Shown piece after piece: positions 43,034 through 51,786 of a stretch of 64,000 bases of DNA (positions are counted from its first letter, which is position 1; every line of letters begins with the position of its first letter). The notes beneath the pieces are model-generated. The model worked only from the letters and a program-made list of their open reading frames with translations, was not told the origin of the DNA and did not search any database. The position numbers and the translations under genes were made by a program. Source of the stretch: Roseburia_C amylophila (GTDB lineage: Bacteria; Bacillota; Clostridia; Lachnospirales; Lachnospiraceae); the NCBI RefSeq assembly GCF_025567465.1, contig NZ_JAOQKI010000008.1:62001-126000 (forward strand). Reading direction: 5' to 3'.

Positions 43034-43921
43034 CTATAATTCCGGAATCGGAAATAATTCTTCCGGGGTACCAAAGTGGGCACCCAGAGGGTTCATATAT
43101 TTTGTCCACTGAAGTTTCGTCTCGTCAATGTACATATTTTCCTCATCACCAATGCCATAGTTTGGAATGCCGTTATTGGTGCCCACTAAGAAATCTTTAA
43201 AAGCATCTACATCAAGGTCACCCTTCAGATAATCCATCCAGAAATTGTCATGGGCTGCAAATAAAAGATTGTCCATTCGTGGAGAAGCCCAGCCTAAGAA
43301 ATCACGGGCAGCCTCATACTGGGAATCGTCTTCAAATTCAATTTCCCATTCGTAAGTATCAGACCCGTTTTTGATGCAGCGGATACCTTTTTCATCCATG
43401 GCAACCATATATAATACATCTTCCGCATCTTCGTCAGATTCATTTGTGGCATCTGTCGGAAACGTAACCTTAAGGGTATCGGATAAAAGCATATCGATAA
43501 GAGGCTGGGCTGGTGTATCATTTACAATGCTTTTCTTTGCTGTCTCTGCCATTTCCTTATCCTTAACTTCTTCTTCCTCTTCAATAGCTTCCTGTAAAGC
43601 TTCTTCCGCTTTATCAAAGGAGTCTAACAGCTTGTCCCATTCCTTCATGCTGAAAGACTGACCACCGATTTGAAAGCTCTCTTCGGTTTCACCATTTTTC
43701 ATTTTGTTATAAATATTTTCTTTCCATTTTGCAATTTCTTCAGCCGGATTTACCGTAGCTGCAGAATCCTTATCCTCATTCATTTCAGAAAGCTTTTTCT
43801 GCACAAGCTGTTGAAAATGAGTCAGCCATTCGTTATCCTCAGTATTGTTATCCGGGTCAGTGGACAGAAAACCGAGGTAGTCCATTGGGGAGTTGTTGTT
43901 CCATATTGAGTTAATTGCCAT
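43034..43921 (-). CDS. Hypothetical acidic protein with coiled coil
   Basis: Predicted protein of 295 residues with no membrane segments or signal peptide. The middle contains ETEESFQIGGQSFSMKEWDK followed by a Glu-rich coiled coil (AEEALQEAIEEEEEVKDKEM). The C-terminal half, ending in YMNPLGAHFGTPEELFPIPEL, looks globular. Similar QIGGQSFS-KEWDKLL segments occur, as I recall, in unnamed Lachnospiraceae proteins. ATG at 43921 follows AAAGGAGCTCTT; the frame is open 39 codons further upstream without an RBS and into the palindrome flank. The function is not recognised. Confidence 0.7.
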   Translation of the reverse strand: MAINSIWNNNSPMDYLGFLSTDPDNNTEDNEWLTHFQQLVQKKLSEMNEDKDSAATVNPAEEIAKWKENIYNKMKNGETEESFQIGGQSFSMKEWDKLLDSFDKAEEALQEAIEEEEEVKDKEMAETAKKSIVNDTPAQPLIDMLLSDTLKVTFPTDATNESDEDAEDVLYMVAMDEKGIRCIKNGSDTYEWEIEFEDDSQYEAARDFLGWASPRMDNLLFAAHDNFWMDYLKGDLDVDAFKDFLVGTNNGIPNYGIGDEENMYIDETKLQWTKYMNPLGAHFGTPEELFPIPEL

Positions 43922-44027
43922 AAGAGCTCCTTTCAGAAGTTGTTGTCTGGTGATTGCAAAAATATATTTGTAAAAGTAATCAGGATATTCGAAGTGTATA
44001 TTGCTTTCACTATAAAATACCGTAGTT

Positions 44028-44361
44028 CTAAGATACATGTTTTTCTTTTGTTTATTAAGTCGGTCTTTCCAATGTTTGACAAATCACAGGACTGTTCGCC
44101 GAAGTGCGGATGCATTTTAAGAACTGTTAGGGGCACTTGGAATTTCGTCTGACAACAGGCAACGCCGGCACAGGGACGTGCCGGCGAGGCGCATATGAAC
44201 ACGGATGTGAATTTGCGCCGGTTGCCAGATGAAAGATTATCCTGCCGAAATTCTTAGTGCCCCTTGCAGGATTTATCCGCATCCGTACCCGACGAACAGT
44301 CCTGCGATTGTGTCAAAGCAACGGAAAGACAGCCTGACAGCAAGAAAAACATGCATCTAAG
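44028..44361. repeat. Long palindromic repeat element, copy 4 (inverted core)
   Basis: Imperfect palindrome of 334 bp. The arms CTAAGATACATGTTTTTCTT and CAGGACTGTTCG pair with CGAACAGTCCTG and AAGAAAAACATGCATCTAAG on the right. The core orientation is reversed against copies 1-3: it begins GGGGCACTTGGAATTTCG and ends CGAAATTCTTAGTGCCCC. Hairpin B is GCCGGCAC/GTGCCGGC when read in the common orientation. It lies 107 bases upstream of the gene ending at 43034 and 247 bases upstream of the HAD gene; nothing else was seen in this 686-base gap. Confidence 0.9.
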
Positions 44362-44607
44362 AACTGCTGGCATTTTACATCAGATAAAGCAATATGCACT
44401 TCGAAATCCTGACAAATTTACAATCCATACATTTTTACAATCATCAGAAAAAAATAAAGACACTTTATCTCAATCAATCCCTTGAAATAAAATGCCATCC
44501 ATGTAATAACTTTATCGACCAATCGATTTAAATACATTAGAAGAAAATGTTGATTTCTTCAAAAAATGCAGGTAGGATAGAAGAAAAGGAGTAGGAGGAT
44601 GGGCAGT

Positions 44608-45441
44608 ATGGGAAAAATCATTTTTCTGGATGTTGACGGAACCTTGGTGGATTATGAAAATCATTTGCCGGAATCAGCGGTTCTTGCGGTGGGGAAGGCA
44701 AGAGAAAACGGACACAGAGTGTATATCTGCACAGGAAGAAGTAAAGCAGAAGTCTATGAGAATATCTGGGAAATCGGACTGGATGGAATGATAGGCGGAA
44801 ACGGAAGTTATGTGGAAGATCATGGACATGTGGTTATGCACCAGATGATTACGCCGGAGCAGTGCCGCCATATTGTGGACTGGTTAAAGGAGCGCGGACT
44901 GGAATTTTATCTGGAAAGTAATGCAGGACTGTTTGCAAGTGCCGGATTTGAAGAGGCTGGAGATCCTGTGATTCAGGAATATTCCAGGCGGAAAGGCAAA
45001 GAGGGCGCAGATAAAATAAAGGTACGGGATGCATTTCCGGAAATGATTTTTGAGGGAGAGCTGTACCGGGATGATGTAAATAAAGTAAGCTTTATCTTAA
45101 ATCAGTATCAGGATTATAAAGATGCTGTGGTGGAATTCCCGGATTTGCAGGCTGGAACCTGGGGCGGAGCCGGCGAAATTGCATTATTTGGAGATTTGGG
45201 TGTAAAAAATATCACCAAGGGCAATGCCATTGCGCATCTGTTAGAATATCTTCATGCAGATGTGGCAGATACCATAGCTTTTGGGGATGCCAAAGTGGAT
45301 ATTCCTATGTTAGAATACTGTGGCTATGGTGTTGCCATGGGAAGCGGCGGAGACGAGATAAAGGCTATGGCAGATTATGTCACCGGGGATGTGGATAAGA
45401 ATGGATTGTATGATGCATTTGAAAAATTGGGGCTGCTATGA
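44608..45441 (+). CDS. Cof-type HAD phosphatase
   Basis: HAD-superfamily hydrolase of 278 residues, Cof/YidA-like subclass IIB. The nucleophile motif is FLDVDGTLVD (residues 5-14), the Thr/Ser motif YICTGRSKAEV, the Lys is in the GVKNITKGNAIAHL segment, and the acidic motif IAFGDAKVDIPMLEYC is present. Its GDAKVD has a Lys-Val where GDxxND is usual. ATG at 44608 is nine bases after GGAGG; the ATG at 44599 abuts the RBS. It likely removes phosphate from sugar or cofactor phosphates, and its place before the GH13 gene suggests sugar phosphates. Confidence 0.88.
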   Translation: MGKIIFLDVDGTLVDYENHLPESAVLAVGKARENGHRVYICTGRSKAEVYENIWEIGLDGMIGGNGSYVEDHGHVVMHQMITPEQCRHIVDWLKERGLEFYLESNAGLFASAGFEEAGDPVIQEYSRRKGKEGADKIKVRDAFPEMIFEGELYRDDVNKVSFILNQYQDYKDAVVEFPDLQAGTWGGAGEIALFGDLGVKNITKGNAIAHLLEYLHADVADTIAFGDAKVDIPMLEYCGYGVAMGSGGDEIKAMADYVTGDVDKNGLYDAFEKLGLL

Positions 45442-45475
45442 AGAAAAATAAGTAAAGAAAGTTTAGGAGGACAAA

Positions 45476-47107
45476 ATGAGTAATAACGTAACAGAAAAGA
45501 AATGGTGGCAAAGTGCAGTAGTATATCAGATTTACCCAAAGAGTTTTCAGGACAGTAATGGAGATGGAGTCGGTGATTTAAGAGGAATTATGGAGCGGCT
45601 GGAGTACCTTGGAAAGCTTGGTATTGATGCAATCTGGTTATCACCGGTCTGCAAATCCCCGCAGGCGGACAATGGCTATGACATTTCTGATTATCAGGAT
45701 ATTGACCCGATGTTCGGCAGTGTGGAAGATATGGAGGCTTTAATTAAAGAAGCAAAGAAATACAACATCCGCATCATTATGGATCTGGTTTTAAATCATA
45801 CCTCCAATAAACACAGATGGTTTGAGGAAGCAAAGAAGAGTAAGGACAACCCATATCATGATTACTATGTGTGGAGAGACGGGGAAGAAGGCGTAGAGCC
45901 AAACGATATGAAAGCCGTTTTCGGTGGAAGTGCATGGGAATGGGTACCGGAAATAAAGCAGTATTATTTCCATCAGTTTTTGCCGGAACAGCCGGATTTG
46001 AACTGGGAAAATCCGCAGGTGCGAAAAGAAATATATGACATGATTTTATGGTGGATGGAAAAAGGAGTTGGCGGTTTCCGTCTGGATGTAATTGACCAGA
46101 TTGCAAAAGAGCCGGATAAGAAAATTACCATCAACGGCCCAAGACTTCATGAATATTTCCGTGAAATGAGCAAAGAAACTTTCCAGAAGGGAGATTTGAT
46201 TACCGTAGGAGAAGCCTGGGGCGCAGACCCGGAGCGGGCAAAGCTTTACAGCAATCCGGATGGAAGCGAATTTTCCATGGTATTCCAGTTTGAACACATC
46301 GGGCTGGATCAGCAGGAAGGCAAGGATAAATGGGATCTGGCACCGCTGCCATTCTTGAAATTAAAACAGATTATGAACCGCTGGCAGACAGAGCTTTATA
46401 ACTGTGGCTGGAACAGCCTTTTCTGGAACAACCACGATTTGCCGCGTATCGTATCCCGTTGGGGCAATGATAAGGAGTACCGGGTAGAGTCTGCAAAAAT
46501 GCTGGCAATTTTATTACATGGAATGCAGGGAACTCCATACATTTTTGAGGGCGAAGAGCTGGGTATGACAAATGTCCGCTATAATATCGAGGATTACCGG
46601 GATGTTGAAATTCAGAATGTATACAAGGAGCGTATCGCAGCAGGCTATGATAAGGAAGATGTTATGAATTCCATTTATGCCAAGGGACGTGATAATGCCA
46701 GAACACCAATGCAGTGGGATGATACGGAAAATGCCGGATTTACAACAGGCACACCTTGGATAAAAGTAAATGACAACTATAAAACCATCAATGCCAAGAG
46801 CCAGGTAGATGACCCGGATTCCATTTTCAACTGCTACCGGAAGCTGGTAAGCTTTAGAAAAGAGTATCCTGTTTTGGTGGACGGCAGCTTCAAATTACTG
46901 TTAGCCGAGGATGAAAATATTTTTGCATATGAGCGTAAAAATGCGGATGAGACACTGCTTGTTGTCTGCAATTTCTACGGCAATACTGTGAAAATGCCTT
47001 TGACGGAAGAGACAGAGGATATGGAGCTTCTCATTTCCAACTATAAAGAGATAGAGGATTCTTCCGTGCTTCGTCCGTATGAAGCAAGAATGTACTATAA
47101 AAAATAA
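45476..47107 (+). CDS. GH13 alpha-glucosidase (oligo-1,6-glucosidase type)
   Basis: Cytoplasmic glycoside hydrolase of 543 residues, GH13 subfamily 31-like. Conserved regions are I MDLVLNHTS, II GGFRLDVID with the Asp nucleophile, III TVGEAWG with the acid Glu, and IV FWNNHDLPR with the third Asp. QPDLNWENPQVR is typical of oligo-1,6-glucosidases and alpha-glucosidases. No signal peptide is present, so it acts on imported malto- or isomalto-oligosaccharides. Trehalose-6-phosphate hydrolase is a close relative and cannot be excluded by eye. The RBS is TTTAGGAGGACAAA. It lies 34 bases after the HAD gene. Confidence 0.88.
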   Translation: MSNNVTEKKWWQSAVVYQIYPKSFQDSNGDGVGDLRGIMERLEYLGKLGIDAIWLSPVCKSPQADNGYDISDYQDIDPMFGSVEDMEALIKEAKKYNIRIIMDLVLNHTSNKHRWFEEAKKSKDNPYHDYYVWRDGEEGVEPNDMKAVFGGSAWEWVPEIKQYYFHQFLPEQPDLNWENPQVRKEIYDMILWWMEKGVGGFRLDVIDQIAKEPDKKITINGPRLHEYFREMSKETFQKGDLITVGEAWGADPERAKLYSNPDGSEFSMVFQFEHIGLDQQEGKDKWDLAPLPFLKLKQIMNRWQTELYNCGWNSLFWNNHDLPRIVSRWGNDKEYRVESAKMLAILLHGMQGTPYIFEGEELGMTNVRYNIEDYRDVEIQNVYKERIAAGYDKEDVMNSIYAKGRDNARTPMQWDDTENAGFTTGTPWIKVNDNYKTINAKSQVDDPDSIFNCYRKLVSFRKEYPVLVDGSFKLLLAEDENIFAYERKNADETLLVVCNFYGNTVKMPLTEETEDMELLISNYKEIEDSSVLRPYEARMYYKK

Positions 47108-47245
47108 GAGATTTCCTATTGAAATAAATTCTTTGCATAGATGTTGGAAATCCAACAGTCAGTCACTCCGTTATCTGCTATAATATGGATAAACCCACCG
47201 AAAAGGTTTATACAAATCAGATAAAGAAAAGATAAGGAGCACAAA

Positions 47246-47578
47246 ATGGCAGATTTATTAAAAAATATTTCCAAGAAAGAAGTTTTAAATTTAAAAGAAG
47301 AAGTAGCATATCAGGATGGACAGATTGTAAGTAAGACACTGGCACAGAATGATGCAGTAAGCGTAACCTTATTTTCCTTTGCAAAGGGCGAGGAAATCAG
47401 CACACACGCTTCCGGCGGAGATGCCTTTGTAACCTGTCTGGATGGAGTTGGAGAAGTAACCATTGATGGTGAGAAATTCCAACTGACGGAAGGACAGTCC
47501 ATCGTAATGCCGGCAGGACATCCACATGCCGTATATGGAAAAGAGCAGTTTAAAATGCTTTTAGTCGTAGTATTCTAA
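47246..47578 (+). CDS. Small cupin-domain protein
   Basis: Single-domain cupin of 110 residues. Cupin motif 1 is FAKGEEISTHASGGDAFVTCLDGVGEV, with one metal-type His and no second His. Motif 2 is QSIVMPAGHPHAVYG with its His pair. The protein fits the small, mostly uncharacterised cupin group (YlbA/QdoI-like folds). ATG follows AAGGAGCACAAA. It stands as a separate unit between the glucosidase and a terminator. The function is unknown. Confidence 0.85.
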   Translation: MADLLKNISKKEVLNLKEEVAYQDGQIVSKTLAQNDAVSVTLFSFAKGEEISTHASGGDAFVTCLDGVGEVTIDGEKFQLTEGQSIVMPAGHPHAVYGKEQFKMLLVVVF

Positions 47579-47597
47579 GAAGAAGTAAGTATTAAAA

Positions 47598-47664
47598 TAC
47601 CGCCACATACATAAGACAAAGCCATCATCAGATGTGCGTATTGCCTGTGTATGTGGCGGTTTTG
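47598..47664 (+). terminator. Terminator-like hairpin after the cupin gene
   Basis: ACCGCCACATAC pairs with GTATGTGGCGGT, followed by TTTTG. The apical loop of about 38 bases is long for a simple terminator. Confidence 0.65.
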
Positions 47665-47712
47665 TGTTGCCAGATGTCCGCAAGAGCTGACGTTATATCA
47701 ATAAGACATTGT

Positions 47713-47964
47713 TTAATAATACATCTTTGCAGCCTGTTTCCGTTCCCGGTATTCCTGTGCACTGACCGGTGTAATCATACCGCAGCTTTCGCACATAATG
47801 CCACGCTGTTTCTGGTGGCTGAAAATCGGAATATAGAAAAGGGTTGCCTGATTTAACTGTCTGCAAAGGGTATGCATGACATTATGCCGGCAGTTTGGGC
47901 AGACAGAAGTGCCAACCGGGCCTTCCCGTTTAAAAACTGTTCTTGTACCGTAGATAATTACCAT
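47713..47964 (-). CDS. Small zinc-ribbon protein
   Basis: Protein of 83 residues with two CxxC pairs, CPNCRH and CESCGM, separated by about 35 residues with LFYIPIFSHQKQRG between them. This matches the zinc-ribbon 'CxxC...CxxC' proteins often attached to membrane-protein operons. It overlaps the end of the membrane protein gene by seven bases, so it is translated with it. The role is unknown. Confidence 0.8.
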   Translation of the reverse strand: MVIIYGTRTVFKREGPVGTSVCPNCRHNVMHTLCRQLNQATLFYIPIFSHQKQRGIMCESCGMITPVSAQEYRERKQAAKMYY

Positions 47965-48899
47965 GTCATAACACCTCCCTGATGAATATTTGCTTTTAAC
48001 TGATTAAGAACCTGATCAAAATCTTTGCTTTTTCCACTGTGAGCGGCAACCAGAGTACGTTTACCATCTGCAGTTTCCAGTGCAATATAGCTGGTTGTTG
48101 TCGGGTCACCATTTAACATGTTACATTTGAAAACGTTCGTAATATCGTCTAAAGGAGTGACATAGAAGCCTTCCTTTGTATTGTTGTAATCCAATATGAA
48201 ATGATTGGAAACAGCAACGCCAAGCTTTGGTGAAAAAATGCGTGGGCTGTTGGCAAAATCAGAGTAAATCCGCTGCAGACCGCCATTCTGTTCCAAGAGA
48301 GCAATCTTTTTCTTAACGGCCTTTTTCTTGTTGCCGCCTGCTGAAAAAATAATAATACCAAGAACTGTAAATACGGCAGCAATCACATAGAGTACAATGC
48401 TGTTTTCAACGGCTGTGTGTGTGGTATCCAGATAATGGTCACCAAAGTACTCGTCATAGTTGTAAGTAGTAATGTCCAGTCCGGTATCAGAAAGATAATC
48501 CACCAGATAATGAGCTGCCTGAGGAGGCATGCTGGTGCTTTTTCCCCGGATCGTGTGAGCAGGTAAGCTGTCGAGAACAGTGTCATCTATGTCTACACCA
48601 TAGACCGGAAGGGAAGTTTCTCCCTTGGTAGCAATGATACTCCAGTAACCTTCAGAATCCTCTGCAATATAGAATTCTGTGTGATCTTTTCCATCAGAAG
48701 TAAGCTCCGCAAATGGCCCCATTACATAAGTAACTTCCATTGTTGCGTAACCATCGGTCTGTGCGTCAAACGGATCATAAGCAGTAATCCACATCAGAAG
48801 ACCGAAGGCAAGGAAAACGCCACCTAATACAAAGAAAATAATCAGTGCAGCGGTGTTTTTCCCACAGACTTTCAATAAATCCTTTTTAAATTCTTCCAT
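47958..48899 (-). CDS. Two-helix membrane protein of unknown function
   Basis: Protein of 313 residues. The first helix lies near 17-38. An extracytoplasmic domain (about 40-165) contains EFYIAEDSEGYWSIIAT and SMPPQAAHYLVDYLSDTG, and a second helix sits near 172-192. A Lys-rich cytoplasmic linker (KKKAVKKKIALL) and a PH-like C-terminal domain (FILDYNNTKEGFYVTPLDDITNVF) follow. ATG at 48899 follows AAAAGAAAA, a weak RBS. The zinc-ribbon gene overlaps its end. I cannot name the family with certainty. Confidence 0.7.
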   Translation of the reverse strand: MEEFKKDLLKVCGKNTAALIIFFVLGGVFLAFGLLMWITAYDPFDAQTDGYATMEVTYVMGPFAELTSDGKDHTEFYIAEDSEGYWSIIATKGETSLPVYGVDIDDTVLDSLPAHTIRGKSTSMPPQAAHYLVDYLSDTGLDITTYNYDEYFGDHYLDTTHTAVENSIVLYVIAAVFTVLGIIIFSAGGNKKKAVKKKIALLEQNGGLQRIYSDFANSPRIFSPKLGVAVSNHFILDYNNTKEGFYVTPLDDITNVFKCNMLNGDPTTTSYIALETADGKRTLVAAHSGKSKDFDQVLNQLKANIHQGGVMTW

Positions 48900-48981
48900 T
48901 TTCTTTTTTCTCCCGTGTATTTTTTTAAACCAATTCTATCATGGCATAAGAGGAAGAATTATGCAACAGATATAAGGAAGA

Positions 48982-50106
48982 TTATTCTTTCATCACCAGC
49001 CATCTGCATTTACTGAGGGCTTTTCCGAGGCAAAGGTAAATAATATAGAAAAGGATGCCGATGAGGAAAGTGGCAGCTGCCCAGCGCAGATGCTTAAACA
49101 GGTAAATATATGGATGCTCATAGAGCAGGGTAATCCAGTCCTGTGTATTCCAGAGACTGTAAGCGAAAGCATTATCATGTAAAAGATAAACCATAAAAGT
49201 GGAAGCTCCCACAAAATTAATCATGCGGCTGCATGGAATATGGATGCGCCGGAAGATTTCAAACAGAGAAAGTCCCACAAGAATCGGAATAATGCTATAG
49301 TCTGAAAAGGAAGGAATCTTCTGGATAAAAATGTCTTTGCTTTCATTTAAAAAGTAAGTCTGAATATTGGTCTGTGTTACATTATAAGCAGAGATATAAA
49401 TAAACAGGAAGGAAATTGCAATAATCAGATAGAGGCAATAAGTTCTGATTTTTCCAAATGGATTGTAAAGGTGGATAAAACCGCCCAAGGCATATAAGAA
49501 AATACCGGTCAGCAGTGTCCGGAGTCCGTTAGCCAGGGAATTTGCCATACTTCCGGTCCAGCGGAACTGGATAAATGCAAATAAGACAATCAGAAAGGTA
49601 AAATATTTCTGCTTGTCCAGTTTTGCCAGAAACTTGTTTAAAAAGAGGTAAGCGATTACCATAATGAAGAAATAGTAGCCCACAAACCAGGACATACTGT
49701 TAAATTTATTGATGTTGACCAGTTTTAAAAAGACACCGTCAGTCATGCGGTACCAGAAGGAAGATACCAGTGTCAGGGAAACTGCGGCAAAACCAAGCTG
49801 TAACAGCAATTTTTTGGAAATTTTGGCAAGATTAATTCCGTTTCCCTTTGAAACCATAAAGTATCCGGAAATCGTAATGAAAATAACATTTCCGATTTTT
49901 CCCATTGGAGCAAAGGTGGAAAGAAGCAGGAGCTTCTTATAAAAAACAGGTTCACAGAACAGTCCGTTATTCATACGCAGCATGGAAGCAGTGTCTGTTA
50001 ACTGTACCTTCACGCAGTGGTCAGAAATATGAAAAATAATAATCATAAACATAGCCAGAATACGCAATAATTCAATGTTGGAACTTCTGGTTTTAGCTGG
50101 TGTCAT
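48982..50106 (-). CDS. Acyltransferase 3 family membrane protein
   Basis: Integral membrane acyltransferase of 374 residues with about ten helices. The family start NIELLRILAMFMIIIFHISDHC carries the R-x10-H pattern of the acyltransferase-3 group, which modifies surface polysaccharides (OatA, WecH and similar). SSFWYRMTDGVFLKLVNINK and VYLLHDNAFAYSLW are further landmarks. ATG at 50106 has TAGGAGA eight bases upstream. No partner GDSL domain or glycan cluster is nearby. It is monocistronic. Confidence 0.85.
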   Translation of the reverse strand: MTPAKTRSSNIELLRILAMFMIIIFHISDHCVKVQLTDTASMLRMNNGLFCEPVFYKKLLLLSTFAPMGKIGNVIFITISGYFMVSKGNGINLAKISKKLLLQLGFAAVSLTLVSSFWYRMTDGVFLKLVNINKFNSMSWFVGYYFFIMVIAYLFLNKFLAKLDKQKYFTFLIVLFAFIQFRWTGSMANSLANGLRTLLTGIFLYALGGFIHLYNPFGKIRTYCLYLIIAISFLFIYISAYNVTQTNIQTYFLNESKDIFIQKIPSFSDYSIIPILVGLSLFEIFRRIHIPCSRMINFVGASTFMVYLLHDNAFAYSLWNTQDWITLLYEHPYIYLFKHLRWAAATFLIGILFYIIYLCLGKALSKCRWLVMKE

Positions 50107-50299
50107 GTTGTCTAATCTCCTAATCCTAAAATGAAATACCATGCTATTATAATACAGATAGCTTTAAGATGCCACTATTTCCGGCAAAAGCGTGTTATAA
50201 TGAGCAGTGCCAGTCAGGGAAAATCTTTGATTTTCGAGAGGGCACTGCTGGAAATGTGCTAAGCAGTAAAAAATAGCCCCGGCAGAAAGGAATACACAT

Positions 50300-50716
50300 A
50301 TGGCAAAGGAAAAGATAGATGAGGGACTGATAGGAAATGAAAAAATCGAACAGGCGATTGCCGGCTTGCAGCAGGAGGCAACACCGGAGCAGTTAGCCCA
50401 TACACTGACGGTAATCCGCCGGCGGATGCAGGAAGGCGGTCAGGTGATTGTGGCAGTGGAACCACCGAAGGGTGGAAGCCAGATGCTGCTACAGGCGATT
50501 GAGACAGAGGGCAGGACCTGGTGGGCAGCCTTCAGCAGCTTTGAAGAAGAATTAAAAGGCGGCGGAAGTGTGAAATCCACATTTTTAGCTGATATAGAAA
50601 AGCTTTTTCAAGGAGCATTGCAGGCAGAGGGAATCGAAGGGGTCATTTTAAATCCGTGGAACCGTACCATAATGCTGGATAAGAATCTGATACAGATTGT
50701 GCTTGGCAGCAGATAG
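50300..50716 (+). CDS. SseB-family protein
   Basis: Cytoplasmic protein of 138 residues matching the SseB N-terminal-like domain. The diagnostic part is WWAAFSSFEEELKGGGSVKS followed by EGVILNPWNRTIMLDKNLIQ. Members have no settled biochemical role. ATG at 50300 follows AGAAAGGAATACACAT. The downstream FMN oxidoreductase begins 47 bases after its stop. Confidence 0.85.
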   Translation: MAKEKIDEGLIGNEKIEQAIAGLQQEATPEQLAHTLTVIRRRMQEGGQVIVAVEPPKGGSQMLLQAIETEGRTWWAAFSSFEEELKGGGSVKSTFLADIEKLFQGALQAEGIEGVILNPWNRTIMLDKNLIQIVLGSR

Positions 50717-50763
50717 ATATGTGGATAAGTAAACGTCAGAGAAGAAAAAGAGTGGAAAGAAAA

Positions 50764-51786
50764 ATGAATTATGTAGAATGTATTGAACAGGCAAGAGGAA
50801 GGATTGGAAATTATTGTAAGGCATGTGTAGAATGCAACGGACGCGCCTGCCGGAATCAGATGCCGGGACCCGGTGCAAAGGGAATCGGCGATACTGCCAT
50901 GCGTAATTATGATAAATGGAAAGAGATTCGTGTGCAGATGGATACCATTGTGGAAAATGCTCCGGTGGATACTTCGCTGAAATTATTTGGAAAAGAGTTT
51001 AAATATCCGTTCTTTGCAGGCCCGGTAGGAGCGGTGAATCTGCATTACGGTGACTGTCTCAATGACATTTCCTATAATGATATTCTGGTATCGTCCTGTG
51101 CGGAATGCGGCATTGCAGCTTTTACAGGGGATGGTACAGACAGTAATGTCATGGTGGCAGCTACAAAGGCAATTGCCAAAGAACAGGGACTTGGAATCCC
51201 AACGGTAAAGCCGTGGAACCTTGAAATCATCAAAGAAAAAATGGCACTGGTGCACGAAGCGAAAGCCTTTGCGGTAGCCATGGATGTAGATGCAGCAGGC
51301 TTGCCGTTTCTTAAGAATTTAGAGCCGCCGGCAGGCAGTAAGACTGTGGAAGAACTGCGGGAAGTGGCAGAGCTTGCTGGGGTTCCGTTTATTGTAAAAG
51401 GAATTATGACGGTAAAAGGAGCTTTAAAAGCAAAAGAAGCCGGGGCTGCCGGAATTGTGGTATCGAACCACGGTGGCAGGGTATTAGACCAGTGCCCGGC
51501 AACAGCAGAAGTCTTAGGCGGGATTGCGGATGCAGTGAAAGGCTCCATGAAAATTCTCGTAGACGGCGGAATCCGCTGTGGAACGGATGTATTTAAGGCA
51601 ATTGCCTTAGGTGCAGATGCGGTAATTATCGCAAGACCGTTTGTGACAGCGGTTTACGGTGGCGGCAGGGAAGGCGTAGCATCTTATGTTGCCAGGATAG
51701 GAACCGAATTAGAAGATACCATGAAAATGTGTGGCGTACACAGCCTGGCAGAGATTACAAGGGATTGCATATGGACAAAAGCATAG
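50764..51786 (+). CDS. FMN-dependent alpha-hydroxy-acid oxidizing protein
   Basis: TIM-barrel flavoenzyme of 340 residues, related to lactate/glycolate oxidases and IPP isomerase type 2. FMN and substrate residues lie in PFFAGPVGAVN, GVPFIVKGIMTV (the Lys), IVVSNHGGRVLDQCPA (His-Gly-Gly-Arg) and ILVDGGIRCGTD with IARPF. The N-terminus has a Cys cluster, CKACVECNGRACRNQMPGPG, which is common in clostridial members and could bind a metal. ATG at 50764 follows GTGGAAAGAAA. It overlaps the next gene by 16 bases. Confidence 0.88.
   Translation: MNYVECIEQARGRIGNYCKACVECNGRACRNQMPGPGAKGIGDTAMRNYDKWKEIRVQMDTIVENAPVDTSLKLFGKEFKYPFFAGPVGAVNLHYGDCLNDISYNDILVSSCAECGIAAFTGDGTDSNVMVAATKAIAKEQGLGIPTVKPWNLEIIKEKMALVHEAKAFAVAMDVDAAGLPFLKNLEPPAGSKTVEELREVAELAGVPFIVKGIMTVKGALKAKEAGAAGIVVSNHGGRVLDQCPATAEVLGGIADAVKGSMKILVDGGIRCGTDVFKAIALGADAVIIARPFVTAVYGGGREGVASYVARIGTELEDTMKMCGVHSLAEITRDCIWTKA

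Noticed and set aside
44028..44361. Palindromes as insertion-sequence ends or a CRISPR-like array
   Set aside because: No transposase lies between the arms, no target-site duplication was seen, and there are no regular spacers.
44264..44485. 73-residue plus-strand open frame
   Set aside because: It lies inside palindrome copy 4, has no good RBS and its composition follows the repeat.
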